Below, one piece after another: positions 27,026 to 35,171 of a stretch of 64,000 nucleotides of DNA (positions are counted from its first letter, which is position 1; each line of letters starts with the position of its first letter). Origin of the DNA: JAJDAT01 sp964570665 (GTDB lineage Bacteria; Nitrospinota; Nitrospinia; Nitrospinales; JAJDAT01). The position numbers and the translations under genes were made by a program. Below the pieces are notes generated by a model. It was given only the letters and a program-made list of their open reading frames with translations, ran no database searches and was not told the DNA's origin. Location of the stretch: positions 10,735 to 74,734 of the forward strand of contig CAZMZH010000017.1 in the NCBI GenBank assembly GCA_964570665.1. The letters are read 5' to 3'.

Positions 27026-27952
27026 TTAGATTTCGGCTAGAATTGTTTTTGCGGTTTGGATGTCTTTTTGGATTTGCGAGGTTAAGGCGTCTACATTGGG
27101 AAACGCCTTTTCACTTCGGATTCTTCTGACAAAACCTATTTCAATTTCCTGACCGTACAATTGTTTGTTGAAATCGAAAATATGAGCTTCAATTACTAAC
27201 TGATTTCGATTAAATGTTGGATTGTTTCCAACATTTACGACACCATTTAAAATTTTCCCATCAACCAAAACGGTGCAAGCATAGACACCACATGCCGGAG
27301 TTAAAAGATCTCCTGTTTCAATATTAGCTGTAGGAAATCCAATTTTGTTCCCTCTTTGCTTTCCTTTAATCACGACACCCGAAAGAGAATAGGTTCTACC
27401 AAGAAGCCTGTTAGCGTTTTCTAAATCGCCTTCTTCAATCAATCCGCGAATACGCGTACTGCTTACTTGTTTTCCTCCAGATTGAATAGGGTTGATCATC
27501 TCGACGGAAAAACCAAATTTTTTCCCTAGTGTTTCGAGCGTTTGAACGTTGCCTTTTCGTCCTTGACCAAATGAGAAACCCGACCCTACGATAACAATAC
27601 GAGTTTTTAATTTATCGACCAAAATAGTTTCTACAAAAGCTTCTGCAGTTAAGTCGGCTAACTTCCATGTAAACGGTTCAATCGCTAATAAGTCAATACC
27701 GCATTCGCTAATTTTTTCGGTTTTGGTTGAGAGTTTTGTTAAAAAGCGCGGACTTCTTTCGGGGTCAAGCAATTTAATAGGATGCGGGTCGAAGGTAAGG
27801 GCGACGGCGGTTCCATTCTTTTCCCGAGCGAGGCGTGCCGCTTGGCTAAATACGCTTTGATGACCAATATGGACTCCATCGAAGTTACCTATAGCAACAA
27901 CGGCGTATTCCAGCGGTTCGACTAAATTTTCAACACCCTCAACAACTTTCAT
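27026..27952 (-). CDS. ribF: Bifunctional riboflavin kinase / FAD synthetase
   Basis: 308 residues. The N-terminal nucleotidyltransferase has 'AIGNFDGVHIGHQ', 'TFDPHP', 'GSGFSFGQGRKGN' and 'SSTRIRGLIEEGD'; the C-terminal kinase has 'GNKIGFPTANI', 'GVYACTV' and 'NVGNNPTF' with 'EAHIFDFNKQLYG'. Length and order match standard RibF. It converts riboflavin to FMN and FMN to FAD, which EtfB and other flavoproteins here would need. No FMN riboswitch is visible upstream. Confidence 0.97.
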   Translation of the reverse strand: MKVVEGVENLVEPLEYAVVAIGNFDGVHIGHQSVFSQAARLAREKNGTAVALTFDPHPIKLLDPERSPRFLTKLSTKTEKISECGIDLLAIEPFTWKLADLTAEAFVETILVDKLKTRIVIVGSGFSFGQGRKGNVQTLETLGKKFGFSVEMINPIQSGGKQVSSTRIRGLIEEGDLENANRLLGRTYSLSGVVIKGKQRGNKIGFPTANIETGDLLTPACGVYACTVLVDGKILNGVVNVGNNPTFNRNQLVIEAHIFDFNKQLYGQEIEIGFVRRIRSEKAFPNVDALTSQIQKDIQTAKTILAEI

Positions 27953-28121
27953 TTATCACAATTTAGATAGATCAATCTTTTAATTTTCAGTAGTACGGGA
28001 ATAGTATCCAACATCGAAAAGGGTGTCAATAAAGATACATGGGGCTTATTATCGTAGAAATCTTATCAACAACAGTATTTTATTAGAAGAAAACAGATAT
28101 TGCCAATTTTTTAAGTGGCTA

Positions 28122-28150
28122 TTGCGATCAAAAAAACAGTTTGTTACACT
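28122..28150 (+). promoter_or_regulatory. Probable promoter of the tatB-like gene
   Basis: TTGCGA at 28122-28127, a 17-bp spacer and TACACT at 28145-28150, about 40 bases before the ATG. Four of six bases match at each box. No operator is apparent. Confidence 0.4.
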
Positions 28151-28191
28151 ATTAGCCTATTTCATTACAATTCCCTAGAAAAGGAAACGCT

Positions 28192-28470
28192 ATGTTTGAT
28201 ATCGGGTTTTTCGAATTAATGATCATTATGGCAATCGGAGTGGTCATTATTGGCCCGAAAAACCTACCCAAATTGGCCCGCGCGGTTGGTAAAGGTTGGG
28301 GTGAGTTTCAATCCACTTTTAACGAGTTGAAGGGCGATTTGATGGAAGAAGCGGACAATTTAAAAAATTCCGTCAATATCGATCAGCTTGAACAAGATGT
28401 TTCTGCAGCCACAAAAGTTGATGTAGACGTCAATATAGACGACATCAACGAAACACCCAAGGTCAATTAG
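28192..28470 (+). CDS. tatB: TatA/TatB-type Sec-independent translocase component
   Basis: 92 residues. The N-terminus 'MFDIGFFELMIIMAIGVVIIGPKNLPKLARAVGKGWGEF' gives a short membrane helix, the conserved Glu near its start, the GP hinge and an amphipathic helix. The opening MFDIGF.EL and the acidic C-terminal tail favour TatB over TatA. It helps recruit folded twin-arginine substrates to TatC. tatC is not adjacent. AAGGAAA precedes the ATG, and a terminator follows at once, so it is monocistronic. Confidence 0.85.
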   Translation: MFDIGFFELMIIMAIGVVIIGPKNLPKLARAVGKGWGEFQSTFNELKGDLMEEADNLKNSVNIDQLEQDVSAATKVDVDVNIDDINETPKVN

Positions 28471-28483
28471 AATTCGACCTTTT

Positions 28484-28515
28484 AAACTCTTGCTTAAAAT
28501 GTGCAAGAGTTTTTG
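28484..28515 (+). terminator. Terminator of the tatB-like gene
   Basis: AAACTCTTGC and GCAAGAGTTT form a 10-bp stem followed by TTTTTG, 14 bases after the stop codon. Confidence 0.85.
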
Positions 28516-28841
28516 ATGGCATACCTATCGTCATTTTTGAAAATTTAGAAATTATTTTTAAGCCTGAATTAAGGGTTTATCAATTTTCAAAAAATCCCAC
28601 GAATAAAATTCGAATGAAGAGCTTAACTTTTTGTCCAAGTAAATTATTTTGGGAAATTTAATTTGCTTAAAGCGTGTTTTAACCAATGTTTTTGACTAAT
28701 GGTTAAAATTCCATAAGAGGGGAGGATGATACCATAGCACATTTTTTCATAACAATTCACACGTCGCTAAGGTCGATAAAAATGACGTTGAGTAAAAACT
28801 CAATCCATGAGTCATTCGAAGGTTTTCTTTTTTCAAATAAA
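28516..28841. other. AT-rich intergenic region with one inverted repeat
   Basis: No gene is seen. TTTTAACCA at 28677-28685 and TGGTTAAAA at 28700-28708 form a 9-bp inverted repeat. The region separates chromosomal genes from the end of the tail cluster and would be a place to look for an element boundary; no integrase or direct-repeat attachment site is visible. Confidence 0.35.
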
Positions 28842-28867
28842 GCGTTAGGTTCAATTGAACCCAACGC
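28842..28867. terminator. Bidirectional terminator at the end of the tail cluster
   Basis: GCGTT(A)GGTTCAATTGAACC(C)AACGC is a nearly perfect palindrome with TTTTTATTTG on the plus strand and TTTATTTG on the minus strand. It closes the minus-strand fibre transcripts 34 bases beyond the last stop codon. Confidence 0.8.
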
Positions 28868-28900
28868 TTTTTATTTGTTTTTCAAATAATCTAAGTTCCT

Positions 28901-31303
28901 CTAAGATTTAGCTTGTAATCCCCAGGAATGAATAAACTGATCTTTGTTTTGCTCAGTTTGATAACGGCAACGGAAGTCTTGTCCAGATGTTTGGCCGCTT
29001 AAATCGACAGTGCCGCGCAAAATGCGAATATCGCCAGTTAATGGCAGTCCTTTTTGATCCATTGTAACAGCCGTCCATTCGCTACCGCCATTCCGGCTAA
29101 TGTAGAATATTCCAGGTCCATCCGCATCCGAATGCTCGGCACGTGTCCACAAATAAGCTTCAGATGGCACAAATCCCGGATCGAAGGATTTACTTCTAAG
29201 ATCCAAGGCTCCGCGCTCTGAATCGTAATTTAATCGATACTGGGAAACGCTTGGGCTTTGATTCGTATTGTTTGAATTTAGGGTAATGCCCCGAAATAAC
29301 GAATTTACGGATGTTGACCAACCGCCCGTTTCTTCCCATTGAGAATCGGAGATGGCCGCCAAATTAGATCCCGTCATGCGGTTCCCGGATTGCGCGGAGA
29401 GAGCTTGCGAAACGGCATGAAGCAGATCGTTGGTCGATGCGGACACCCAGGCTTCGGCCGAGGAATTTGTAACGTCGTTGTTGTATTCCCAGCTTCCGCC
29501 GCTATTGCGCACGATTTTTCTCCAGACAGAATCGTTAGCGTTGAAGATAGAAATTTCCGTCCCGTTTCCAAAGCCCGTCGCAGGATTAAAACCCAGCCAG
29601 TAATAAGCGTTCTGCGAATTAAGAGTTTCTGTTATTGAGGCGCTATTGATATCGGTCCAAGCGGCGGTTACGGTATTTTGCGCTTCTGGTTTGCATATAG
29701 AAACGTATTCAGAAGTTACGCCAGTTTTTAATTCATAATAAACTCTGATCATACTTTGGTAAGTTGTATTAGCGTAAAATGCTCCCTGGCGATAAAAAAT
29801 CGACGATCCGTTGGACCAATAAGGAGCGTTAGAAGGGTAATAGCTATAGGTTTCCATATCTATACAATTTGCAGAATTCAAAGATCCGGTGCGAGCCAAC
29901 AAAGCGGCGTATCGAGTGGAATTGCTTAACGTAATTCTATTGCTTCCAGAAAATCTAAAAACTACCTCCGTATGGGATGTACTTAAACTGGAAACGTCAA
30001 AATTATCCGATGTCGCTAAAACACTACCGTTAGGTACTCCACTGCCATCCGTTGTATAAATTTCGCAAAAGTAATTATCAGTAGGCGAACCGACCCTCTT
30101 GATCTTGAAAACGACGCTATCCAAAATATCGCTAGTAGTGGTTGTAAACGATTGACCGTTTTTTATTTGGCCGCCCTCTTGATCTCCTACTAGTCTACCT
30201 GTAAGTGAGCCACCGCCACCTGTAGTGATATCCAAATGAAGCGAACTTCCCGGAATAAGATTTAACTGAGCCGCCCCGCTATCAAACTCGCTCATACGAA
30301 TAATATAATCATAAGCGCCATCCGATGCGGAGATGTCTAAAGTCAATTGAGTGTTTGAATCGCGCGAATTGATATCAAACCAATTTGTTCCGCCATCAAA
30401 ACTAATTCGTCCTTTAGCGCAGTTAGTGGGCCAAACCCCTGAAGACAGAGTTACCGTTGTTCCGCTTGCAACAGTTGCCTGCGAAGTTACTTGATTCGAA
30501 TTGGTCCATTCCTGTTGAAGAAAATTCGATTCAGTGCCGTAATTGTGATCTGAACTAGCTCCAGTCTGCGGATCGGTTCCCTTATAAAGAGTATTATTTG
30601 GATCGTGTTGAAAGCCGGTGGAGTTAACCTCCTCTGCCCCCTGTTCGTTGGCGTTTCCAAAGGAGTCCGACCAACCCGCTTCCATCGACATAGAACCGCC
30701 ATGGTTTTCTTGAATTTCTTCAAGCGCCCTTATAATATTGCTAGTATTGATTTCCTCCTGAGGATCGACCGGCATGGCTCCAGTCGTTCCCGGACTAATC
30801 ACCGAATAGGCAATAGAGCTGAGAGTATTGTCCAAGACCGATTTATTGAGCGTAACGGTTGTATTGGGCGTCGAATAGGAAGCGGTTGCAACGGTTGCGT
30901 AAACATTGCCGCCCGTCAGCGTCATTTTCAATCTTCGTCCATTTACGTATATTGAAGCCACGTCTGCGGGTATTGTAAAGGAATTAGGCGACAAATAAAC
31001 GACGGCGCTTCCAGAATTTTTCCAGTCGGCCGCAACGTTAACTGGCGTTTGATGCGAACCGTTGCTGTTATGCTCAATATTAAACAAAGCGTCTTGCGCC
31101 TGTTTTTTTGCCAACAAAGAAGCTTCGCCATCCCGAGCGGCTGTGATTTCCGATTCGGCAATTGCCAGACCGGTTCCTAGGGAAGCGTGGCTTCCTTTGT
31201 CGCCAAGGAAGTCCTTTAACGCTTCAAGGGCATTGTTATAGGGAACATGCCAATCTCGTTGGCCTTTAGTCCATTGATAAGTTAGATAATCGAATAAACT
31301 CAT
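28901..31303 (-). CDS. Tail-fibre paralogue 1 (jelly-roll-like insert)
   Basis: 800 residues, start preceded by GAGG. Residues 1 to about 340 are the shared N-terminal scaffold (MSLFDYLTYQWTKGQ, 'NNALEALKDFLGDKG', 'KKQAQDALFNIEHN', 'QENHGGS', 'EAGWSDSFGNANEQ'), and about 533-800 the shared C-terminal scaffold ('NAYYWLGF', 'RKIVRNSGG', 'DLLHAVSQALSAQ', 'YDSERGALDLRSK', 'HSWGLQAKS'). The variable segment, about 345-532, has a QSF...LDSVVF.....PTDNYFCEIYTTDG pattern like the choice-of-anchor beta-sandwich domains and resembles that of fibre 5. By position after tape measure and hub these are tail fibres or receptor-binding proteins; target unknown. No cysteine-rich or catalytic motif is seen. 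Confidence 0.75.
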   Translation of the reverse strand: MSLFDYLTYQWTKGQRDWHVPYNNALEALKDFLGDKGSHASLGTGLAIAESEITAARDGEASLLAKKQAQDALFNIEHNSNGSHQTPVNVAADWKNSGSAVVYLSPNSFTIPADVASIYVNGRRLKMTLTGGNVYATVATASYSTPNTTVTLNKSVLDNTLSSIAYSVISPGTTGAMPVDPQEEINTSNIIRALEEIQENHGGSMSMEAGWSDSFGNANEQGAEEVNSTGFQHDPNNTLYKGTDPQTGASSDHNYGTESNFLQQEWTNSNQVTSQATVASGTTVTLSSGVWPTNCAKGRISFDGGTNWFDINSRDSNTQLTLDISASDGAYDYIIRMSEFDSGAAQLNLIPGSSLHLDITTGGGGSLTGRLVGDQEGGQIKNGQSFTTTTSDILDSVVFKIKRVGSPTDNYFCEIYTTDGSGVPNGSVLATSDNFDVSSLSTSHTEVVFRFSGSNRITLSNSTRYAALLARTGSLNSANCIDMETYSYYPSNAPYWSNGSSIFYRQGAFYANTTYQSMIRVYYELKTGVTSEYVSICKPEAQNTVTAAWTDINSASITETLNSQNAYYWLGFNPATGFGNGTEISIFNANDSVWRKIVRNSGGSWEYNNDVTNSSAEAWVSASTNDLLHAVSQALSAQSGNRMTGSNLAAISDSQWEETGGWSTSVNSLFRGITLNSNNTNQSPSVSQYRLNYDSERGALDLRSKSFDPGFVPSEAYLWTRAEHSDADGPGIFYISRNGGSEWTAVTMDQKGLPLTGDIRILRGTVDLSGQTSGQDFRCRYQTEQNKDQFIHSWGLQAKS

Positions 31304-31382
31304 TGATCAACCTCAAAAAAATTCAAATTTGGCGTTTTTGGTAGAGACTGGAGAACGTCGCAATTAGGTGGCAAAAGTGGGT

Positions 31383-34300
31383 TTAGGACTTGGCTTGTAG
31401 TCCCCACGAGTGTAGAAATTGGTCTTTTGAAGCCCCGGTTTGGTATCGACATCGCAAATCTTGACCGGATGTTTGACCGCTTAAATCGACCGTTCCTCGT
31501 AAAATACGAATATCTCCAGTTATCGGTAGCCCCTTTTGTTCCATTGTAATTGTCGCCCATTCGCTTCCTCCATTGCGACTAACTTGAAATGTTCCCGGTC
31601 CGTCGATGTCGGAATATTCGGCGCGAGCCCATAAATAAACTTCGGAAGGCGCGAAACCTGGATCGTATATTTGACTTATCAAGTCCAGCTCTCCTCTGAC
31701 TGAATCGTGATTTATTTGATATTGAGAAACGTTAGGATTTTCAATCTCGTTAGATGAATACAGCGTTACTCCGCGCACCATGGAATCGGTGGAAGTTGAC
31801 CAACCGTAACTATCTTCCCATTCGGAGTCTGTAATATTCGCCAGATCAGTTCCATCCATGCGATTAGCTTCTTGGGCCGAAACCGCTTGCGAAGCGGCAT
31901 GAAGCATATCGTTTGTATCGGCAGTTACTCCAGCATAATCGCTGGGCCCGCCGCTAATATAGATGTGTGGGCTCGTTGGAGGAGTAAAGTTTTCAGTCCA
32001 CAAGGCTGTTTTAGAAAATCTAAATTCTTCTATCCAACCATCGAAGTAGCCGTCTGAATAAACCTCTCTTCTTCCAAGTGACAATTTACTATTAGTAAAC
32101 GATCCCATGTTCGGGGGAACAGGTGAAAATGCTGTAGCTATTTGTTTACCATCTTCAAACATATAAAGATCGGTACCTTTTTTAACAAAAGCATGATGAT
32201 ACCATTGCCCTGTAGAAACTCCGCTACCTCGATTGAAGTTGGTTGTAGCAAAGTTTGTATAAGTTGGATGAGTATAATAAACATAGAAATATTGAACAGG
32301 ATTAGACTCAAGCTGTAAGTATAGATTGTCGCTTGCGTCGCCGATAGTCCATATGGATTTACCTGATTGAGATGCACTGTTAAATCTTACCCAATAATCA
32401 ATAGTCCAATCAGAATCTCCTAGATCAAGATCAGAATGTTCTGAAGTCATTTGGATATAGTCGCCAGTCCCATCAAACAACATGGAAGCCCCGCCAAACT
32501 TGCTTTGCGCCGTATCTATTTGAGCGTTACCAAACACAGTAAAAGCGTGCGCTAAAGGTCCGCTGTCTGTAAAGGTGGTACTTCCATCCGACCCGTCTCC
32601 ATGTAGCAACACTTTCGTCGAGTCGTAGACCGCATTGTTATATTCCCAAGTATTGGAATTGTTTTTAGCTATCGTTCTCCAAACCGATCCGTCTTGATTA
32701 AAAATTTTAATTTCCGTATTGGCTCCAAAATTGACTGCGGGATCAAAACAAACCCAATAATTTGCGTCTTGATCATTGCGAGTTTCCATAACCGAACCGC
32801 TATTGATATCAGTCCAACCCGAAGTGTCGGTTTTTTTGGTTTCGGAATCGCAAACCGATACGCATTCTGAAAACACATTAAAACGAGCTTCTGCGGTTGA
32901 TCCCGGATCTGGATCGGAACCGGTATTTGCGTCTGAATCGCTTGGAAAAGATTTAGCGTTAATAGTTTGATACTCAAACCTAATTCGACCCTCACCTCCT
33001 TTACCATCATTTACATCGTCATTCGCATGACCGCCGATGGCGCTGATGGAATCGGTTCCTAGCGTGAGGGATTCCGTTCTAATAAAAATTGCGCCGCCCG
33101 CGCCGCCACCGCCTTGATTACCAGTAGCCGTTCCGGAAATACCGCCTTTTGAATTTATTTTTCCATCAACGACAACAGTTGTAGCGATTATATAAATAAT
33201 ACCGCCGCCAATGGCTCCATCTGAAGCTCCAGGCCCTCCGTGCCAATGGTAAGCGCCGCCTCCACCGCCAGATCCAAGAAATAAATCCGCTAATTTAACG
33301 TCGCCGTAATCCGAGCCGCCAGTTCCTTTCTGATTTCCATCCTGTCCATTAGCTCCAACTGTGCCATGACCGCCGCCGCCGCCATCTCCATTTTGAGAGG
33401 TACTTGCATACGATCCGCCACCGCCCCCTTCATTAGCGCTTGAACCCGTTGAACCTGTTCCCAATATAGATTCTCCTTGATAAGAACTCGCTCCGTTTGT
33501 TACGCTTTTTGCTCCCCCTCTATACCCCTTGCTATCGGCGTGAATCGTTCTACCGCTAGTAACGGTTACCGTTCCCGAAGCATAAAATATGAGAACGCCG
33601 CCGCTAGAACCGTTCCAAGCATTACAAGTTAAATCGCCGCCGCTGTTAATATTGACGTCGGTCCATTGTGGGATGCGTTGACAAACCACTTTTTGACTGG
33701 CAAACGACACTCCGTCATAGGATTTAGTTATCGTTTCTTTTGTAGCGACCGTAGATCCCGATGGCGTTCCGCTGACAGTTAATATTTCGTAATTTCCAAC
33801 GTCCGCCAAATCTCCAGTTGTCCCTTGCATATTTATCAGCAGGATTTTGTCGCCATCTGCAAAACCCGTAATACTACCGACGGGGATAGAAGTTCCAGTT
33901 GGATTTGCCGTCACTGTGGTTGATATACCATCGGCGTTTGTGGATCGTAAGGAACCAAGAATGTTGGTATTAATATTTTTAGAAGCGGTAATCGTTACCG
34001 TACCATCCCGGCCGTCACCGACAGGAAAGTCTCCATTAGAACTTAATTTCACAACGCCAGAGTTAAACGCGCTCATTCGAATGATATAGTCGTAATCGTT
34101 TGAAGCTTCGGTTGCGAGGGTAGTAAGCTCGATATTACTTCCATCTGTTCTGCTATTTATGTCGTACCAGGTAGATCCCGAGTCAAAACTAATCTTGGCA
34201 TTGGAGCAGTTTGTCGGCCAAAAACCAGACGCTAAATTAACCGTAGCGTCGCCATTAACGACCGTCGCTTTTGCCGTTCCTTGATTCGCGTTGGTCCACT

Positions 34301-35090
34301 CTTGTTGTAGATAATTCGCTTCTGTTGTGTAATCTTTATCTGAGTCGTTTGTTCCCGGATCGGTTCCTTTATAAAGTGTATTACTTGGATCGTGTTGAAA
34401 TCCTGTCGAATTGGCTTCGTCCGCCCCTTGTTCATTGGCGTTTCCAAACGAGTCCGACCAACCTTTTTCCATATATAAGGAACCGCCGTGATTTTCTTGA
34501 AGTTCCTCGAAAGCTCGCATTAGATTACTAGTATTCACTTCTGCTTGCGGGTTTATGGGCATGGAGCCCATTTCGCCGGGACTTAATATTCCGTATGAAA
34601 TTGAGCTCAAAGTATTGTCTAATACAGATTCATTAGTAGTCACAATTGTGTTAGGGGCGCTATAAGAAGCTGATGCCACCGTTGCATATACGTCGCCGCC
34701 CGATAATATAGCTTTGATTCTACGGTTTTCGACATAAAGGGGCGCAACGTCGGCGGGAAAAGAAAAAGAGTTTGCCGATATAAAGGTAACCGAGTGGGCG
34801 GAGGCTATCCAGTCCGCGTCTACGCTTGATGAGGCTTGATGAGTGCCGTCTGGATTATGTTCCGTGTCGAACAAAGCGTCCTGCGCCTGATGTTTAGCTA
34901 AGAGAGAAGTTTCTCCATCCGCCGCCGCCGTTATCTCCGATTCATAAGTCGAAATACCGGCGCTTAGCGACGAATTACTTCCTTTGTCCCCCAGAAAGCT
35001 TTCAAACGCTTTTAGGGCGTCGTTGAATGGAATGTGCCAGTTACGCTGACCTTTTGTCCATTGATAAGTTAAATAGTCGAATAAGCTCAT
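31383..35090 (-). CDS. Tail-fibre paralogue 2 (glycine-rich and LamG inserts)
   Basis: 1235 residues, the longest of the five. Scaffold N-terminus 1 to about 340. Insert A, about 345-735, begins with 'GTVTITASKNINT' and contains long glycine-rich runs ('NEGGGGGSYASTSQNGDGGGGGHG', in pieces), as in some secreted adhesins and tail tips. The scaffold resumes at 'ECVSVCDSETKK' and is interrupted again near residue 822 by a LamG/concanavalin-like domain, about 825-1048 ('SKFGGASMLFDGTGDYI', 'WTIDYWVRFNS', 'WYHHAFVKKG'). The C-terminal scaffold is about 1050-1235. This copy shows that there are two insertion points in the scaffold. Gap to fibre 1 is 79 bp with no terminator. Confidence 0.75.
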   Translation of the reverse strand: MSLFDYLTYQWTKGQRNWHIPFNDALKAFESFLGDKGSNSSLSAGISTYESEITAAADGETSLLAKHQAQDALFDTEHNPDGTHQASSSVDADWIASAHSVTFISANSFSFPADVAPLYVENRRIKAILSGGDVYATVASASYSAPNTIVTTNESVLDNTLSSISYGILSPGEMGSMPINPQAEVNTSNLMRAFEELQENHGGSLYMEKGWSDSFGNANEQGADEANSTGFQHDPSNTLYKGTDPGTNDSDKDYTTEANYLQQEWTNANQGTAKATVVNGDATVNLASGFWPTNCSNAKISFDSGSTWYDINSRTDGSNIELTTLATEASNDYDYIIRMSAFNSGVVKLSSNGDFPVGDGRDGTVTITASKNINTNILGSLRSTNADGISTTVTANPTGTSIPVGSITGFADGDKILLINMQGTTGDLADVGNYEILTVSGTPSGSTVATKETITKSYDGVSFASQKVVCQRIPQWTDVNINSGGDLTCNAWNGSSGGVLIFYASGTVTVTSGRTIHADSKGYRGGAKSVTNGASSYQGESILGTGSTGSSANEGGGGGSYASTSQNGDGGGGGHGTVGANGQDGNQKGTGGSDYGDVKLADLFLGSGGGGGAYHWHGGPGASDGAIGGGIIYIIATTVVVDGKINSKGGISGTATGNQGGGGAGGAIFIRTESLTLGTDSISAIGGHANDDVNDGKGGEGRIRFEYQTINAKSFPSDSDANTGSDPDPGSTAEARFNVFSECVSVCDSETKKTDTSGWTDINSGSVMETRNDQDANYWVCFDPAVNFGANTEIKIFNQDGSVWRTIAKNNSNTWEYNNAVYDSTKVLLHGDGSDGSTTFTDSGPLAHAFTVFGNAQIDTAQSKFGGASMLFDGTGDYIQMTSEHSDLDLGDSDWTIDYWVRFNSASQSGKSIWTIGDASDNLYLQLESNPVQYFYVYYTHPTYTNFATTNFNRGSGVSTGQWYHHAFVKKGTDLYMFEDGKQIATAFSPVPPNMGSFTNSKLSLGRREVYSDGYFDGWIEEFRFSKTALWTENFTPPTSPHIYISGGPSDYAGVTADTNDMLHAASQAVSAQEANRMDGTDLANITDSEWEDSYGWSTSTDSMVRGVTLYSSNEIENPNVSQYQINHDSVRGELDLISQIYDPGFAPSEVYLWARAEYSDIDGPGTFQVSRNGGSEWATITMEQKGLPITGDIRILRGTVDLSGQTSGQDLRCRYQTGASKDQFLHSWGLQAKS

Positions 35091-35171
35091 GGATTATCCT
35101 CAAAGAAATTTCTATATCTACGTTTCCAATAATCTTGGACAACGTTTCAAAATTGATTGTTAAAGATTCGG

